From Clostridia bacterium (lineage in GTDB: Bacteria > Bacillota > Clostridia > Oscillospirales > Butyricicoccaceae), in NCBI GenBank assembly GCA_021205365.1, contig JAJPXP010000048.1, positions 1-44,228 on the forward strand: a stretch of DNA of 44,228 nt, in the 5' to 3' direction. Of the stretch, positions 8,153-16,877 are shown piece after piece (position 1 is the stretch's first letter; each line of letters begins with the position of its first letter). Position numbers and translations under genes: made by a program. Below the pieces are notes generated by a model. That model was not told the DNA's origin. It saw only the letters and a program-made list of their open reading frames with translations, and searched no databases.

Positions 8153-8181
8153 TTGACAGAATCCATAAAACATGATATCCT
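8153..8181 (+). promoter_or_regulatory. sigma-A promoter of nadA
   Basis: TTGACA at 8153-8158, 17-bp spacer, TATCCT at 8176-8181, about 70 nt before the nadA start. I did not see a clear NiaR-type operator. Confidence 0.75.
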
Positions 8182-8251
8182 CAAACTTGATAAACATATT
8201 AAATCGGTGGGAAATGTTAAAAAATTTCCATATTATCAGGAGAAATGGCAT

Positions 8252-9166
8252 ATGATTCGTAAGATTCAGGACGAGATTCTGCGTCTGAAAAAGGAGCAGG
8301 ATGTATGTATTTTGGCACATAGCTATGTAGCCAGAGAAATTTCAGAAGTTGCCGACTTTGTTGGTGATTCCTATGGCCTCAGTGTTCAGGCTACTACCGC
8401 ACCGCAGAAGAATGTTATTATGTGCGGCGTTCGTTTCATGGCAGAAACTGTAAAGATTCTTTCCCCGGAGAAAACGGTATACCTTGCAAACCCGATCGCA
8501 GGATGTCCAATGGCAGAGCAGATGGACAAGGACCTGATTGGTGCATGGAAGAAGGCAAATCCGGGCTATACTATTGTTGCATATATTAACACCACCGCTG
8601 ATCTGAAGACGATCTGTGATGTCTGCGTAACATCTTCCTCTGCAGTGAAGATCGTCAACAATATGGATGCGGATAAGATTTTGTTTATTCCGGACTGCAA
8701 TCTGGGTCAGTATGTTGCAGAGCAGGTTCCGAACAAGGAAATCAAGCTGCTGCAGGGTGGCTGCCCGATTCATGCAGCTGTCCCGAAGAGAGCTGTTGAT
8801 GAGGCGCGTGCACTGCATCCGGATGCGCTGCTGCTGGTTCATCCGGAATGTGTTCCGGCTGTTGCCAATGAAGCAGACTATATCGGTTCTACCTCCGGCA
8901 TTATGAATTATGCTAAGGCTTCCGATGCAAAGGAATTTATTATTGGCACCGAAATCAGCATTGCAGAGCATTTGCAGTATGAATGTCCGGACAAGAAGTT
9001 CTACCCGCTGAGCAAGCAGCTGATCTGCCCGAACATGAAGGCTACGACTCTGGTTGATGTACTGAATGTACTGCAGGGCCAGGCTGGCGAAGAGATTGTT
9101 ATGGACGAGGAAACCCGTCTGGCAGCAAAGCATTGCATTGACGAAATGATCCGTCTTGGCGGCTGA
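8252..9166 (+). CDS. nadA: quinolinate synthase NadA
   Basis: Condenses iminoaspartate with dihydroxyacetone phosphate to quinolinate in de novo NAD synthesis; a [4Fe-4S] enzyme. The 304-residue protein has the three cluster cysteines expected for the short-form enzyme: Cys85 in AGCPMAEQ, Cys171 in GGCPIHA and Cys259 in LICPNMK. Other family motifs are ILAHSYVAREI, the paired TSSSAV and STSGIM motifs, and VHPEC. The ATG at 8252 follows AGGAGA and is preferred over in-frame starts further upstream, the first of which overlaps the promoter. The partner genes nadB and nadC are not adjacent. A terminator follows. Confidence 0.97.
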   Translation: MIRKIQDEILRLKKEQDVCILAHSYVAREISEVADFVGDSYGLSVQATTAPQKNVIMCGVRFMAETVKILSPEKTVYLANPIAGCPMAEQMDKDLIGAWKKANPGYTIVAYINTTADLKTICDVCVTSSSAVKIVNNMDADKILFIPDCNLGQYVAEQVPNKEIKLLQGGCPIHAAVPKRAVDEARALHPDALLLVHPECVPAVANEADYIGSTSGIMNYAKASDAKEFIIGTEISIAEHLQYECPDKKFYPLSKQLICPNMKATTLVDVLNVLQGQAGEEIVMDEETRLAAKHCIDEMIRLGG

Positions 9167-9185
9167 TTGTGAAAAGAAATAAAAC

Positions 9186-9224
9186 CGGCTCTGCTTTCCC
9201 TGCGAAGGTGGAGCCGTTCTTTTT
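9186..9224 (+). terminator. intrinsic terminator of nadA
   Basis: CGGCTC/GAGCCG stem with an inner CTT/AAG pairing, followed by TTCTTTTTC. It ends just before the mnmA ribosome binding site. Confidence 0.8.
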
Positions 9225-9238
9225 CAGGAGATATTGTT

Positions 9239-10315
9239 ATGAAGGAAAAAATTCTTGCCGCGATGAGCGGCGGTGTAGACAGTTCAGCAAGCGCTGTATT
9301 ATTGCTGGAACAGGGCTATGACGTCGCCGGTGTCACCATGGCGTTGTATGATCAGGGGGATATCGGAAAGAAAACCCGTTCCTGCTGTTCTGTAGATGAT
9401 ATTGCAGATGCACGCAGTGTATGTAATCGGTTAGGGATTGACCATTATGTGTTTAACATGGGAGATGCCTTCCATAAACAGGTCATTGACCGCTTTATTT
9501 CTGGTTATACGTGTGGGTTGACCCCAAATCCGTGCATTGATTGCAATCGCTATATCAAATTTGATGCATTATTGAAGCGGGCGGGGGATATTGGCTGTGA
9601 AAAAATTGCCACCGGACATTATGCACGAATTGAATATGATGATACATTGGGGCGGTTTCTGCTAAAAACGGCAGCTGATGAGCATAAGGATCAGACGTAT
9701 TTTCTGTATTCCATGACACAGGACCAGCTTTCCCGTGTCCTGTTTCCGCTGGGAGGCCTGACAAAGCAGGAAACCCGCAGGCTGGCAGAAAAAGCTATGC
9801 TGACCAATGCCCGCAAACCTGACAGTCAGGACATCTGTTTTGTACCGGATGGAGACTACGCCGGATTTATCGAGCGTGCGACAGGAGAAGCGCCGGAGCC
9901 AGGGGATTTTCTAGATACAGAAGGCAATGTGCTGGGGCAGCATCGCGGTCTGGTGCATTACACCGTTGGACAGCGCAAAGGGCTTGGCTTTGCGTTTCCA
10001 GAGCCGCGTTATGTCTGCAAAAAAGATGCGGCAACCAATACCATTACGATTGGCAAATCAGAATGCCTGTTTGCAAAGCGTCTGTTGGCAGATGACTGCA
10101 ACTGGATTGCAGTGGAAAAGCTGACAGATCCCATGCGTGTGCGGGCAAAAATCCGCTACGGACAAAAAGCACAGCCGGCAACCCTTATTCCGGATGAAAA
10201 TGGTACAGTCGTAGAATTTGATGAACCACAGCGTGCCATTTCCCCGGGACAGGCAACGGTTTGGTATCATGAAGATACCGTTGTCGGAGGCGGCACGATT
10301 CTAAAGGCACTGTAA
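9239..10315 (+). CDS. mnmA: tRNA-specific 2-thiouridylase MnmA
   Basis: ATP-dependent enzyme that installs sulfur at C2 of wobble uridine 34 in tRNAs for Lys, Glu and Gln. The 358-residue protein has the PP-loop SGGVDSS at 10-16, the catalytic Cys102 in PCIDCNRYIKF and the persulfide-forming Cys200 in DSQDICFVPDG, in line with E. coli Cys102/Cys199. The motifs VGQRKGLGF and, near the C terminus, QRAISPGQATVWY are also typical. The start follows AGGAGAT at normal spacing. A cysteine desulfurase partner is not next to it. Confidence 0.97.
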   Translation: MKEKILAAMSGGVDSSASAVLLLEQGYDVAGVTMALYDQGDIGKKTRSCCSVDDIADARSVCNRLGIDHYVFNMGDAFHKQVIDRFISGYTCGLTPNPCIDCNRYIKFDALLKRAGDIGCEKIATGHYARIEYDDTLGRFLLKTAADEHKDQTYFLYSMTQDQLSRVLFPLGGLTKQETRRLAEKAMLTNARKPDSQDICFVPDGDYAGFIERATGEAPEPGDFLDTEGNVLGQHRGLVHYTVGQRKGLGFAFPEPRYVCKKDAATNTITIGKSECLFAKRLLADDCNWIAVEKLTDPMRVRAKIRYGQKAQPATLIPDENGTVVEFDEPQRAISPGQATVWYHEDTVVGGGTILKAL

Positions 10316-10349
10316 ATATATGCGGGAGCTTATGTTCATATAAAGAGAG

Positions 10350-10392
10350 AATCCTCTGTATATCCCGAAAAGGGGGATGTACAGAGGATTTT
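10350..10392. terminator. bidirectional terminator between mnmA and the HMA-like gene
   Basis: Inverted repeat with 11-bp arms AATCCTCTGTA/TACAGAGGATT and an inner TCCC/GGGA pairing; T-rich on both exits. It separates two convergent genes. Confidence 0.85.
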
Positions 10393-10397
10393 GTGCG

Positions 10398-10637
10398 TTA
10401 ATTGAAGTATTCCATTCTTGCGCTGTTCACGGTATAGCCCATGTCTGTCAGGCAGTTTCGCAGCATCTGCGGTGTTACACCGGTGTCATCAAAATCTACA
10501 GAAACCTGACTACCGTTCTTACCGACGGCAACCGACAGTACGCCGTTACATTTCCGGTCCAGTTCTCTTTTGATTCGTTTCACATCCTGCGTGCCGTTTA
10601 ATGCAGTGACAGAAAAATATGCACTGTTTTTTGACAT
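10398..10637 (-). CDS. small heavy-metal-associated-fold protein lacking the CXXC motif
   Basis: A 79-residue protein whose beta-alpha-beta-beta-alpha-beta layout resembles an HMA (CopZ-like) domain: FSVTALNGTQDVKRIKREL, GVLSVAVG, QVSVDFDDTGVTPQMLRN, MGYTV. HMA domains normally bind copper or zinc through CXXC in the first loop; here that position reads LNGTQD, and the only cysteines are isolated. Metal binding in the classic way is therefore unlikely. The ATG at 10637 is chosen because GAGGTG lies 6 nt upstream; a second ATG at 10643 is too close to it. Monocistronic, convergent with mnmA and divergent from the YibE/F operon. Function unknown. Confidence 0.78.
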   Translation of the reverse strand: MSKNSAYFSVTALNGTQDVKRIKRELDRKCNGVLSVAVGKNGSQVSVDFDDTGVTPQMLRNCLTDMGYTVNSARMEYFN

Positions 10638-10697
10638 TGTCATCACCTCAGTACCATTCTGTCCCAATATATGGATTTTATACGTAAGCGGCGCTGC

Positions 10698-10726
10698 TTG
10701 ACATTTGCTGGAAGGAATCATACAAT
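10698..10726 (+). promoter_or_regulatory. sigma-A promoter of the YibE/F operon
   Basis: TTGACA at 10698-10703, 17-bp spacer, TACAAT at 10721-10726. It lies in the divergent region between the HMA-like gene and the YibE/F genes. Confidence 0.78.
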
Positions 10727-10785
10727 AGTTGCAAAGAAATACCGGTTTGGGAGGGATAATTACGATTTTTCCGGGAAATCGGGCG

Positions 10786-11898
10786 ATGAAGCTGCATATT
10801 TCAGCTGACAGGCGCAAGAAACGAATACTCATGCTGGTGCTGCTGGTTTTGGCAGTCATCGGCTATGTTCTTGTCGATCAGGATGCCTCCCTGTATCATA
10901 CGACAATTGTAAAAATTACATCGATTGAAACGCAGCATACGGAAACACAGCAGGCAGTTGTTTCTGGTGAAGAAAACTATTATGTACAGTCCATTACAGG
11001 ACAAATTTTAAACGGCGAACGAAAAGGGGCTACTGTGTCCCTGTCCAACCAGTATACCGATTCCAATGTGCGCGATGAACGGTATCGCGTTGGCGACAGC
11101 CTGCTGGTAGAGCTTGGCAAGGACGGGACTTCCGGCAAAATATTGGAACAGAAGCGGGATACACTGGTTTATCTGCTGGCGGCGGCCCTGCTGCTTGGCA
11201 TGATTGCTGTAGCAGATTTGTCAGGGCTGCTGGCCATCTGTTCCTTAATGGTGAATATTGTTTTGCTGACGATTGCCTTGTACTGTTATCTGGACGGCTG
11301 GAATATTATGGCGTTGACGGCTGTGATGATACTGCTGTTTTCCGTACTGTCCCTGCTGATCGGAAATGGCTGGAACCGCTGTTCTATGCTGGCAATCGTT
11401 GTCACACTGCTTTCCCTGGCAGCAACGGCGGGCATTTACCTTGTTGTACGTGCTGTTACGCCTGCACTACAGTATCAGATGCTGGAATATGCCGTTGTAC
11501 CAGATGACCTCAGCTCGCTGTTTTTTTGTGAGATCATGATTGGCGGTCTAGGTGCTGTGATGGATGTTGCGATTTCGCTGATTTCCACAGCAGATGAGCT
11601 TTTGGAACAGAATCCGCATATCTCCTATGCAGAATTGAAGCAATCTATTCATGCGGTTTCCGATGACATCATGGGAACGATGGTAAATGTGCTGTTCTTC
11701 ACGTATATCTGTGGGGGACTGCCGGAAATGTTGCTGATGCTGCGGAATAATCTGACGATTTCCTTTGTTTGGGAATATGTTCTGTCTTTTGAGCTGGTAC
11801 GTTTTCTGGTTGGTTCTATTGGTCTGGTACTTGCAGTACCGGTATCACAGCTGGTGCTTCGGGTCTGGATGAAGAGACAGGAGGCCGCAAATGGTTAA
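10786..11898 (+). CDS. YibE/F family membrane protein (first of two)
   Basis: The 370-residue protein has one N-terminal helix (about 14-30), an extracytoplasmic beta-rich part (about 30-125) and then roughly seven helices. Family marks in the C-terminal half are FFCEIMIGGLGAVMDVAIS and GTMVNVLFFTYICGGLPEM. This matches the YibE/F family, membrane proteins of unknown biochemical role; a link to export or transport is only suggested. The ATG at 10786 is used. A stronger ribosome binding site, GGGAGGG (10749-10755), lies upstream in the same open frame but is followed by ATT/ACG rather than a standard start, so the true start is uncertain. It overlaps the next gene by 8 nt, implying translational coupling. 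Confidence 0.87.
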   Translation: MKLHISADRRKKRILMLVLLVLAVIGYVLVDQDASLYHTTIVKITSIETQHTETQQAVVSGEENYYVQSITGQILNGERKGATVSLSNQYTDSNVRDERYRVGDSLLVELGKDGTSGKILEQKRDTLVYLLAAALLLGMIAVADLSGLLAICSLMVNIVLLTIALYCYLDGWNIMALTAVMILLFSVLSLLIGNGWNRCSMLAIVVTLLSLAATAGIYLVVRAVTPALQYQMLEYAVVPDDLSSLFFCEIMIGGLGAVMDVAISLISTADELLEQNPHISYAELKQSIHAVSDDIMGTMVNVLFFTYICGGLPEMLLMLRNNLTISFVWEYVLSFELVRFLVGSIGLVLAVPVSQLVLRVWMKRQEAANG

Positions 11899-12646
11899 GA
11901 TATTAGCAATTATTTTGCTGGCGCTGATGCTGGTGATCGGACGCGATCGTGGATTACAGTCTTTTCTGACGATCTTGATGAATATGGCAATTCTGGCGGG
12001 GGTATTATTTGCCATTACACTGGGTTTCCATCCGTTGGTTACGGGGATCGTTGCAGGCATCCTGCTGACTGTATTGATTTTGTTCTATCAGAACGGCAAC
12101 AATCTGAAAACACGGGTTGCCTTTGGCGTGATCCTGACAGTACAGATTATCCTGTTCCTGATTGGGATGGTTCTATGCTTTACCGGGCATGCAGGTGGAT
12201 ACAGTGAAGTGAAAATTAACCTGGATGATGGGCTGTTTTTGGATGGAAATGTAAGCCTGTCCATGCTGCAGGTGGAAATTACAGTTATTTTGCTGAGTCT
12301 GCTGGGCGCAATCAAGGATGCAGCTGTTGCAGTAACCTCTGCTGTGTATGAAGTACATCGGAACAATCCGGAGCTGCTTCCGGCAGAATTATTTGCATCC
12401 GGAATGAAAATCGGACGGGAAATTCTGGCAACAACAATCAATACCCTGTTTTTTGCATGTGTGGGAGAGTCCCTGCTGCTGTTCAATATTATATGCTATT
12501 GGGGCTACAGCTTTGCATATATTTTGAACTCCAAAGCATTGTATCAGGTACTTTTGTATTCCGGTATTGCCGGACTGGGCTGTATTGCAGCAATCCCGCT
12601 TTCTGCCTTTGCCATGGCAAAGGTATTGAAGCGCCAAGACAGGTAG
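11891..12646 (+). CDS. YibE/F family membrane protein (second of two)
   Basis: A 251-residue polytopic protein with about seven helices and no large N-terminal extracytoplasmic domain. It shares the family patterns of the preceding gene: ITVILLSLLGAIKDAAVAVT, PAELFASGMKIGREILATT and NTLFFACVGESLLL. The ATG at 11891 lies 8 nt inside the preceding coding region. Two adjacent YibE/F genes of different architecture, long then short, suggest a hetero-oligomeric membrane complex; this is inference. Confidence 0.87.
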   Translation: MVKILAIILLALMLVIGRDRGLQSFLTILMNMAILAGVLFAITLGFHPLVTGIVAGILLTVLILFYQNGNNLKTRVAFGVILTVQIILFLIGMVLCFTGHAGGYSEVKINLDDGLFLDGNVSLSMLQVEITVILLSLLGAIKDAAVAVTSAVYEVHRNNPELLPAELFASGMKIGREILATTINTLFFACVGESLLLFNIICYWGYSFAYILNSKALYQVLLYSGIAGLGCIAAIPLSAFAMAKVLKRQDR

Positions 12647-12659
12647 GGAGGAGTAAGGC

Positions 12660-13355
12660 ATGAGTGAGATGGTTGTTGACGGCGTTTCCGTGACGGTAAT
12701 CCGCAAGAAAATCCGGTCAATGAATATTTATGTAAAAGCACCGGATGGAGAAGTACGGGTTTCGGTTCCAGAACGGACGAGTGATCGGATGATCCGGCGG
12801 TTTGTTGCATCCCATATAGACTGGATTGAAGTCCAAAGGCAGAAAATGCTGGCACGGCATGTGGTACATCATTTTGTAACGGGGGAAAGATATCCTGTTT
12901 TTGGTGTGCCATACACGCTCGTTGTACAAAATGCGAAAACCAAGCGTACCTGTGGTGTATACAAAGATGGAAAGCAGCTGATGATGACAGCTATGCCGCA
13001 AAGTACAGAGGAAGAACGGAAGGCTCTGCTAAACAAATGGCAGCGTACGCAGCTGCAGGATGTTGCGGCGGTTATGCTGCATAATTGGGCAGATAAGCTA
13101 GGCGTTGAAGTAAAGGAATGGCATATCCGACGTATGCGCACCAAATGGGGAACCTGCAATTACTATGCGCATCGCATCTGGCTCAGCCTTGCACTGGCGG
13201 AGCAGCCGGTGGAATGTGTGGAATATGTTGTGGTACATGAATTGGTGCATTTGCTGGTTCCAAATCACAGTACACAATTCTGGGCGTTGATGTCACAATA
13301 CATGCCGGACTGGAAGGAACGGCGGACAAAGCTGAATACACCACAGAAAACGTAA
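12660..13355 (+). CDS. YgjP-like (DUF45) zinc metallopeptidase
   Basis: The 231-residue protein has the DUF45/WLM-type zinc site: HELVH at 193-197 and a third ligand candidate His203 in NHSTQFW. The conserved RMRTKWGTCN lies about 40 residues before it. The N-terminal 90 residues form the usual beta-rich part, including SDRMIRRFVASHIDWIE. Members resemble E. coli YgjP and SprT-like peptidases; the physiological substrate is unknown. GGGAGGAG precedes the ATG, and the gene follows the YibE/F pair by 13 nt, so it is the last gene of that operon. Confidence 0.92.
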   Translation: MSEMVVDGVSVTVIRKKIRSMNIYVKAPDGEVRVSVPERTSDRMIRRFVASHIDWIEVQRQKMLARHVVHHFVTGERYPVFGVPYTLVVQNAKTKRTCGVYKDGKQLMMTAMPQSTEEERKALLNKWQRTQLQDVAAVMLHNWADKLGVEVKEWHIRRMRTKWGTCNYYAHRIWLSLALAEQPVECVEYVVVHELVHLLVPNHSTQFWALMSQYMPDWKERRTKLNTPQKT

Positions 13356-13400
13356 AAACAGAGAGCATTCCGGACTTGATGAAATGCTCTCTGTTTTTCT
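13354..13400. terminator. bidirectional terminator
   Basis: Near-perfect long stem, AAAAACAGAGAGCATT against AATGCTCTCTGTTTTT, around a 13-nt loop. Poly-A on the left and poly-T on the right make it work in both directions for the two convergent genes. Confidence 0.92.
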
Positions 13401-13408
13401 ATCTGAAC

Positions 13409-14023
13409 TTATTCTTGATATTGATAGGCGCGCAGAAAAGTGAGAATCTGCTCTGTTGTGCCTGCAGTGCCAAGCATGCTGCTGTCAATCGAAAAATGAT
13501 AGCCTGCTGCATGTCCCCATGGGGTGTCCGAACGCTCAGCATAATATGTGGCGCGCTTGCGATCCATCTGTTTAATCATACTTTGTGCTTTGCTGTCGGT
13601 GATATGATACAGTTTGGTAATGCGTTCGATACGCCATTCCAACGGTGCATGGATAAAGAAACTGATCCGGTTGGGATGATTTGCAAATACAGCATCTGCT
13701 GCACGTCCGATAAAAATGGAAGGCCCTTCCTTGGCAAGGTTACGCATGGTTTCCTCTTCTGCCATGGAAACCTGCTGTTCAAAGGATAACCCGCTTCTGC
13801 TCAGCGAATACATATTGGCAGCGATGGAATACAGCAGACTGTTGGTTGGTGTCGGATGATCTTCTGTCATAATACGGGCATACATACCATAATCCTTTGC
13901 TGCCTGAGCAATGGAATCTTTATCAAACAATGGAAGATCAAGCGATTGGGAAAGCTGTTCCGCGATCTGATGTCCACTGCTGCCGAATTGGCGGCTGATG
14001 GTAATAAGCAAATTGTTTTTCAT
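13409..14023 (-). CDS. cytidylate kinase-like family protein
   Basis: A 204-residue P-loop-like protein with the N-terminal TISRQFGSSGHQIAEQL (about 8-24), DLPLFDKDSI, a central FIGRAADAVF and a C-terminal region with RKRATYYAE followed by YHFSIDSSMLG. This matches the cytidylate kinase-like family (Cytidylate_kin2), which is common in Clostridia and distinct from the housekeeping cmk. The likely activity is nucleotide or small-molecule phosphorylation, but no member I know has a firm role. Read leftward from its own region, ending at the shared terminator. Confidence 0.88.
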   Translation of the reverse strand: MKNNLLITISRQFGSSGHQIAEQLSQSLDLPLFDKDSIAQAAKDYGMYARIMTEDHPTPTNSLLYSIAANMYSLSRSGLSFEQQVSMAEEETMRNLAKEGPSIFIGRAADAVFANHPNRISFFIHAPLEWRIERITKLYHITDSKAQSMIKQMDRKRATYYAERSDTPWGHAAGYHFSIDSSMLGTAGTTEQILTFLRAYQYQE

Positions 14024-14204
14024 AACAACTTCCTCCTTTTCCTTATTATACTACATGATATGTCCATATGCAATTATAAGCAGAGAAATCCATACAAATC
14101 GACAAAAAGTCTTTTCGTATAAATAAAATAATGGTATAATAAATTCCGTATTGGTCATTGGAGAATATATATTTTGAGTTTTTCATGTAAGGAAGTTTTG
14201 ATAC

Positions 14205-14831
14205 TTGGATAATATCATCATTCGTCCGGCAACGGAAGCAGATGCAGAGGAAATGCTGGCATTGTATTCGCCGTATGTGATGAACACAACGGTCACAAGT
14301 GAATATGATCCGCCGAGCCTGGAGGAGTTCCTGAACCGTATCCGTACGTATACGGCAAAAACGCCATGGCTGTGCTGCGTGATAGACGGACAGATTGTGG
14401 GTTATGGATATGCCTCGCCGCATCGGAAGCGTGCGGGCTATCAGTGGTCCTGTGAGACCTCCATTTATACGCGCATGGGCTTCCACCGACGTGGAATTGC
14501 TTCGGCATTGTACAGTGCCTTATTTGATATTCTGGCGTATCAGGGATACTATAGCATTTATGTCGGCATTACCTGCCCGAATCCGCGGAGCATGGCATTT
14601 CATATGTCCATGGGATTTGAACGTATGGGCGCATATCACAAAAGTATGTATAAATTCGGTGAATGGCGGGATGTTATCTGGATGGGAAAATCCTTGCGCC
14701 ATCATGAAGGCGAGCCCGCACCCATCATTCCGTATCCGGAAATTCGGGATGGAGAATACTGCTGTCAGGTGCTGCATGATATGGCAGAGCTGGTGCATGA
14801 TCCACGGACTGTGCAGGTGAGCCATGAGTGA
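14205..14831 (+). CDS. GNAT family N-acetyltransferase (phosphinothricin acetyltransferase-like)
   Basis: The first 160 residues form a GNAT domain: IIIRPATEADAEEMLALY, ETSIYTRMGFHRRGIASAL (acetyl-CoA binding loop RRGIAS) and NPRSMAFHMSMGFERMGAY. The arrangement resembles the PAT/Bar group that acetylates phosphinothricin or methionine derivatives. A further 45 residues, HHEGEPAPIIPYPEIRDGE onward, are not part of the core domain. The start is a TTG at 14205 with AAGGAAG 9 nt upstream. The stop codon overlaps the start of the MocR gene by 8 nt, so the two are probably co-translated and the regulator may control the acetyltransferase. Confidence 0.88.
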   Translation: MDNIIIRPATEADAEEMLALYSPYVMNTTVTSEYDPPSLEEFLNRIRTYTAKTPWLCCVIDGQIVGYGYASPHRKRAGYQWSCETSIYTRMGFHRRGIASALYSALFDILAYQGYYSIYVGITCPNPRSMAFHMSMGFERMGAYHKSMYKFGEWRDVIWMGKSLRHHEGEPAPIIPYPEIRDGEYCCQVLHDMAELVHDPRTVQVSHE

Positions 14832-16173
14832 GCTGCTTTATCTCAAGCTGTACCACCAGCTCAAGGAAGAAATTGAAGCAGGGCGGCTGGGACCGGGTAC
14901 TCGGCTGCCCTCCATTCGCCAGATGACACGTGATTCTGCGGTCAGCCGTACCACTGTGGAAACTGCATATGAGCATCTGTGTGCAGATGGAATCGTTACC
15001 TGTATTCCGCAGAGCGGCTATTATGTCAATGAAGTTCCACATCGTTCTCCGGTCAGCCGGACTGTGGAGCCAGAACAGAAGCAGGAACAATGTGAATATG
15101 ATTTTTCCGGTCACCGGATGGACCCGGTGTTGTTTGATTTTGATATCTGGCGCAAGTTGTCCCGTTCAGTCATGATGGACAGTGCGCCATTTCTCGGTTA
15201 TGGTGAAAATCAGGGGGAACGTGCACTGCGGGAACAGATTGCGCGGTATTTGTCCGCCGGAAGAGGTGTATATACTACAGCAGAATATGTCGTCATCAGC
15301 GCCGGTATACAGAGTCTCCTTGGTGTGCTGTGTGAGATGTTTGATAAATCCACACAGCGGATTGCTTTTGAAGACCCTGGCTTCCGAAAGGGCTGCCGCG
15401 TGTTTACAGACCATGGATATCATACTGTGTTCATTCAAGGCAGTGCATCTGGCATTAATTTGAAACAGCTTGAGCAGTCCGGTGCAAATATGTTGTATAT
15501 TTCGCCATCCCATTCGTTTCCATCCGGTGCAAGCCTGACACATAACAAGCGTGTACAGCTATTGCGCTGGGCACAGAAAAAGGATGCGATTATATTTGAA
15601 GATGATTATGATGGGGAACTGCGCTATACAGGAAAACCGCTGGCAACACTTTCTGCGCTCGATTCCGGTGAAAATGTTATTTATCTGGGGGCATTTTCCA
15701 AGCTGCTGCCTCCGTCAATTCGAATCAGCTATGCTGTGCTGCCGCCAAGGCTTCTGCCGTTGTACCGTGCCGTTTCCGGGCATTACAACCAGACCTCCAG
15801 TACGATGGAACAGCTGACAATGGCGCGTTTTATAGAGGAGGGACGCTTGGAAAAGCAGGTTCGCCGTCTGCGCAGAATGTATTCCCATAAAAATGCACGG
15901 ATTATAGAAGCGTTTGCAGAGCATTTTGGCACAAGGGCAGTTGTACGCCCCAATGATACCGGATTGCATGTGGTAGTTTCTATTTCAGGGACAGGGAATG
16001 CAGAAGCAATGTGTGCACAGGCGCGAAAAGCCGGTGTGGATATTGTTCCGATGTCATCGTATCAGATGGGACATCAGACGGCGGAAAAAACAGATTTTTA
16101 TTTATCCAGTGCAGGTATATCGGAGGAAGATATTGAACCTGCAATTGCACGTCTGCGGACTGTATGGATTTAA
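14824..16173 (+). CDS. MocR/PdxR-type transcriptional regulator (GntR HTH fused to aminotransferase domain)
   Basis: A 449-residue fusion. Residues 1-70 are a GntR winged helix-turn-helix (LPSIRQMTRDSAVSRTTVE, then the wing IPQSGYYV). Residues about 100-449 form a fold-type I aminotransferase domain with ISPSHSFPSGASL, IIFEDDYDGELRY and the pyridoxal phosphate lysine at 293 in AFSKLLPPSIR. MocR proteins sense PLP or amino-acid adducts; known ones control vitamin B6, GABA or taurine genes. The target here is unknown; the overlapping GNAT gene is the nearest candidate. Confidence 0.94.
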   Translation: MSELLYLKLYHQLKEEIEAGRLGPGTRLPSIRQMTRDSAVSRTTVETAYEHLCADGIVTCIPQSGYYVNEVPHRSPVSRTVEPEQKQEQCEYDFSGHRMDPVLFDFDIWRKLSRSVMMDSAPFLGYGENQGERALREQIARYLSAGRGVYTTAEYVVISAGIQSLLGVLCEMFDKSTQRIAFEDPGFRKGCRVFTDHGYHTVFIQGSASGINLKQLEQSGANMLYISPSHSFPSGASLTHNKRVQLLRWAQKKDAIIFEDDYDGELRYTGKPLATLSALDSGENVIYLGAFSKLLPPSIRISYAVLPPRLLPLYRAVSGHYNQTSSTMEQLTMARFIEEGRLEKQVRRLRRMYSHKNARIIEAFAEHFGTRAVVRPNDTGLHVVVSISGTGNAEAMCAQARKAGVDIVPMSSYQMGHQTAEKTDFYLSSAGISEEDIEPAIARLRTVWI

Positions 16174-16193
16174 CGTGGAAGGGAGACAATATT

Positions 16194-16874
16194 ATGTCAG
16201 GGGAGATACATAAAAACCATCGGGAACGGATGCGGACGCGGTTTGCCGAGTATGGACTGGACAATTTTGCAGATCACGAAATATTGGAGCTCCTGCTGTT
16301 TTATGCTATTCCGCGTGGAGATGTCAATCCGCTGGCGCATCGGCTGATAGAAGAGTTTGGATCGCTGGCAAGTGTGCTGGAAGCTTCTTCGCAGGATTTA
16401 CAGAAAGTAAAAGGCATGGGGCCAAATGCTGCAAATTTTCTACATATGCTGCCTCAGGTATTCCGCCGGTACCAAACCTCCAAGGTGAAGGGTAAAGTAT
16501 ATAATACAACGGACAAAATTGCAGAATATCTGAAAGGATATTATATCGGCAGGGCAAGAGAGCAGCTGACCATCGTATTGCTGGATAACAGTTGTAAAAT
16601 TATCCGTGTCTGTGATATTGGAGAGGGAAGTGCATCTTCTGTCAAAATTGATATGCGGAAGCTGCTGGAGTGTGTTCTGCAATATAATGCGGCAGAGGTT
16701 GTGCTGGCGCACAATCACCCGCGTGGCTGCTGCCTGCCATCCCGGTCTGATATTGTGCAGACAAGAGATGTCAGGGATTTATTGGGCCAGATCGATGTGC
16801 GGCTGGTCGACCATATTATCATAGCAGAAGATAAATGGACTTCCCTGGCAGCCACCGCACAGCTGACAATATAA
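16194..16874 (+). CDS. radC: RadC family JAB/MPN domain protein
   Basis: A 226-residue protein. The N-terminal part holds an HhH-like segment ([15 protein letters not shown]) and the C-terminal half a JAMM/MPN metal site: His173 and His175 in AHNHPRG, then Ser183 and Asp186 in PSRSD, the HxHx7Sx2D pattern. RadC proteins were named for a DNA repair phenotype later attributed elsewhere, so the function remains open. The ATG at 16194 follows GGGAGA; an upstream in-frame ATG (16164) lies within the preceding gene and has no good ribosome binding site. The LexA box of uvrB begins 3 nt after the stop. Confidence 0.92.
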   Translation: MSGEIHKNHRERMRTRFAEYGLDNFADHEILELLLFYAIPRGDVNPLAHRLIEEFGSLASVLEASSQDLQKVKGMGPNAANFLHMLPQVFRRYQTSKVKGKVYNTTDKIAEYLKGYYIGRAREQLTIVLLDNSCKIIRVCDIGEGSASSVKIDMRKLLECVLQYNAAEVVLAHNHPRGCCLPSRSDIVQTRDVRDLLGQIDVRLVDHIIIAEDKWTSLAATAQLTI

Positions 16875-16877
16875 AAA

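Noticed and set aside
8342-9133. Leftward 263-codon frame over nadA
   Set aside because: Antisense shadow of nadA; no domain or translation signals.
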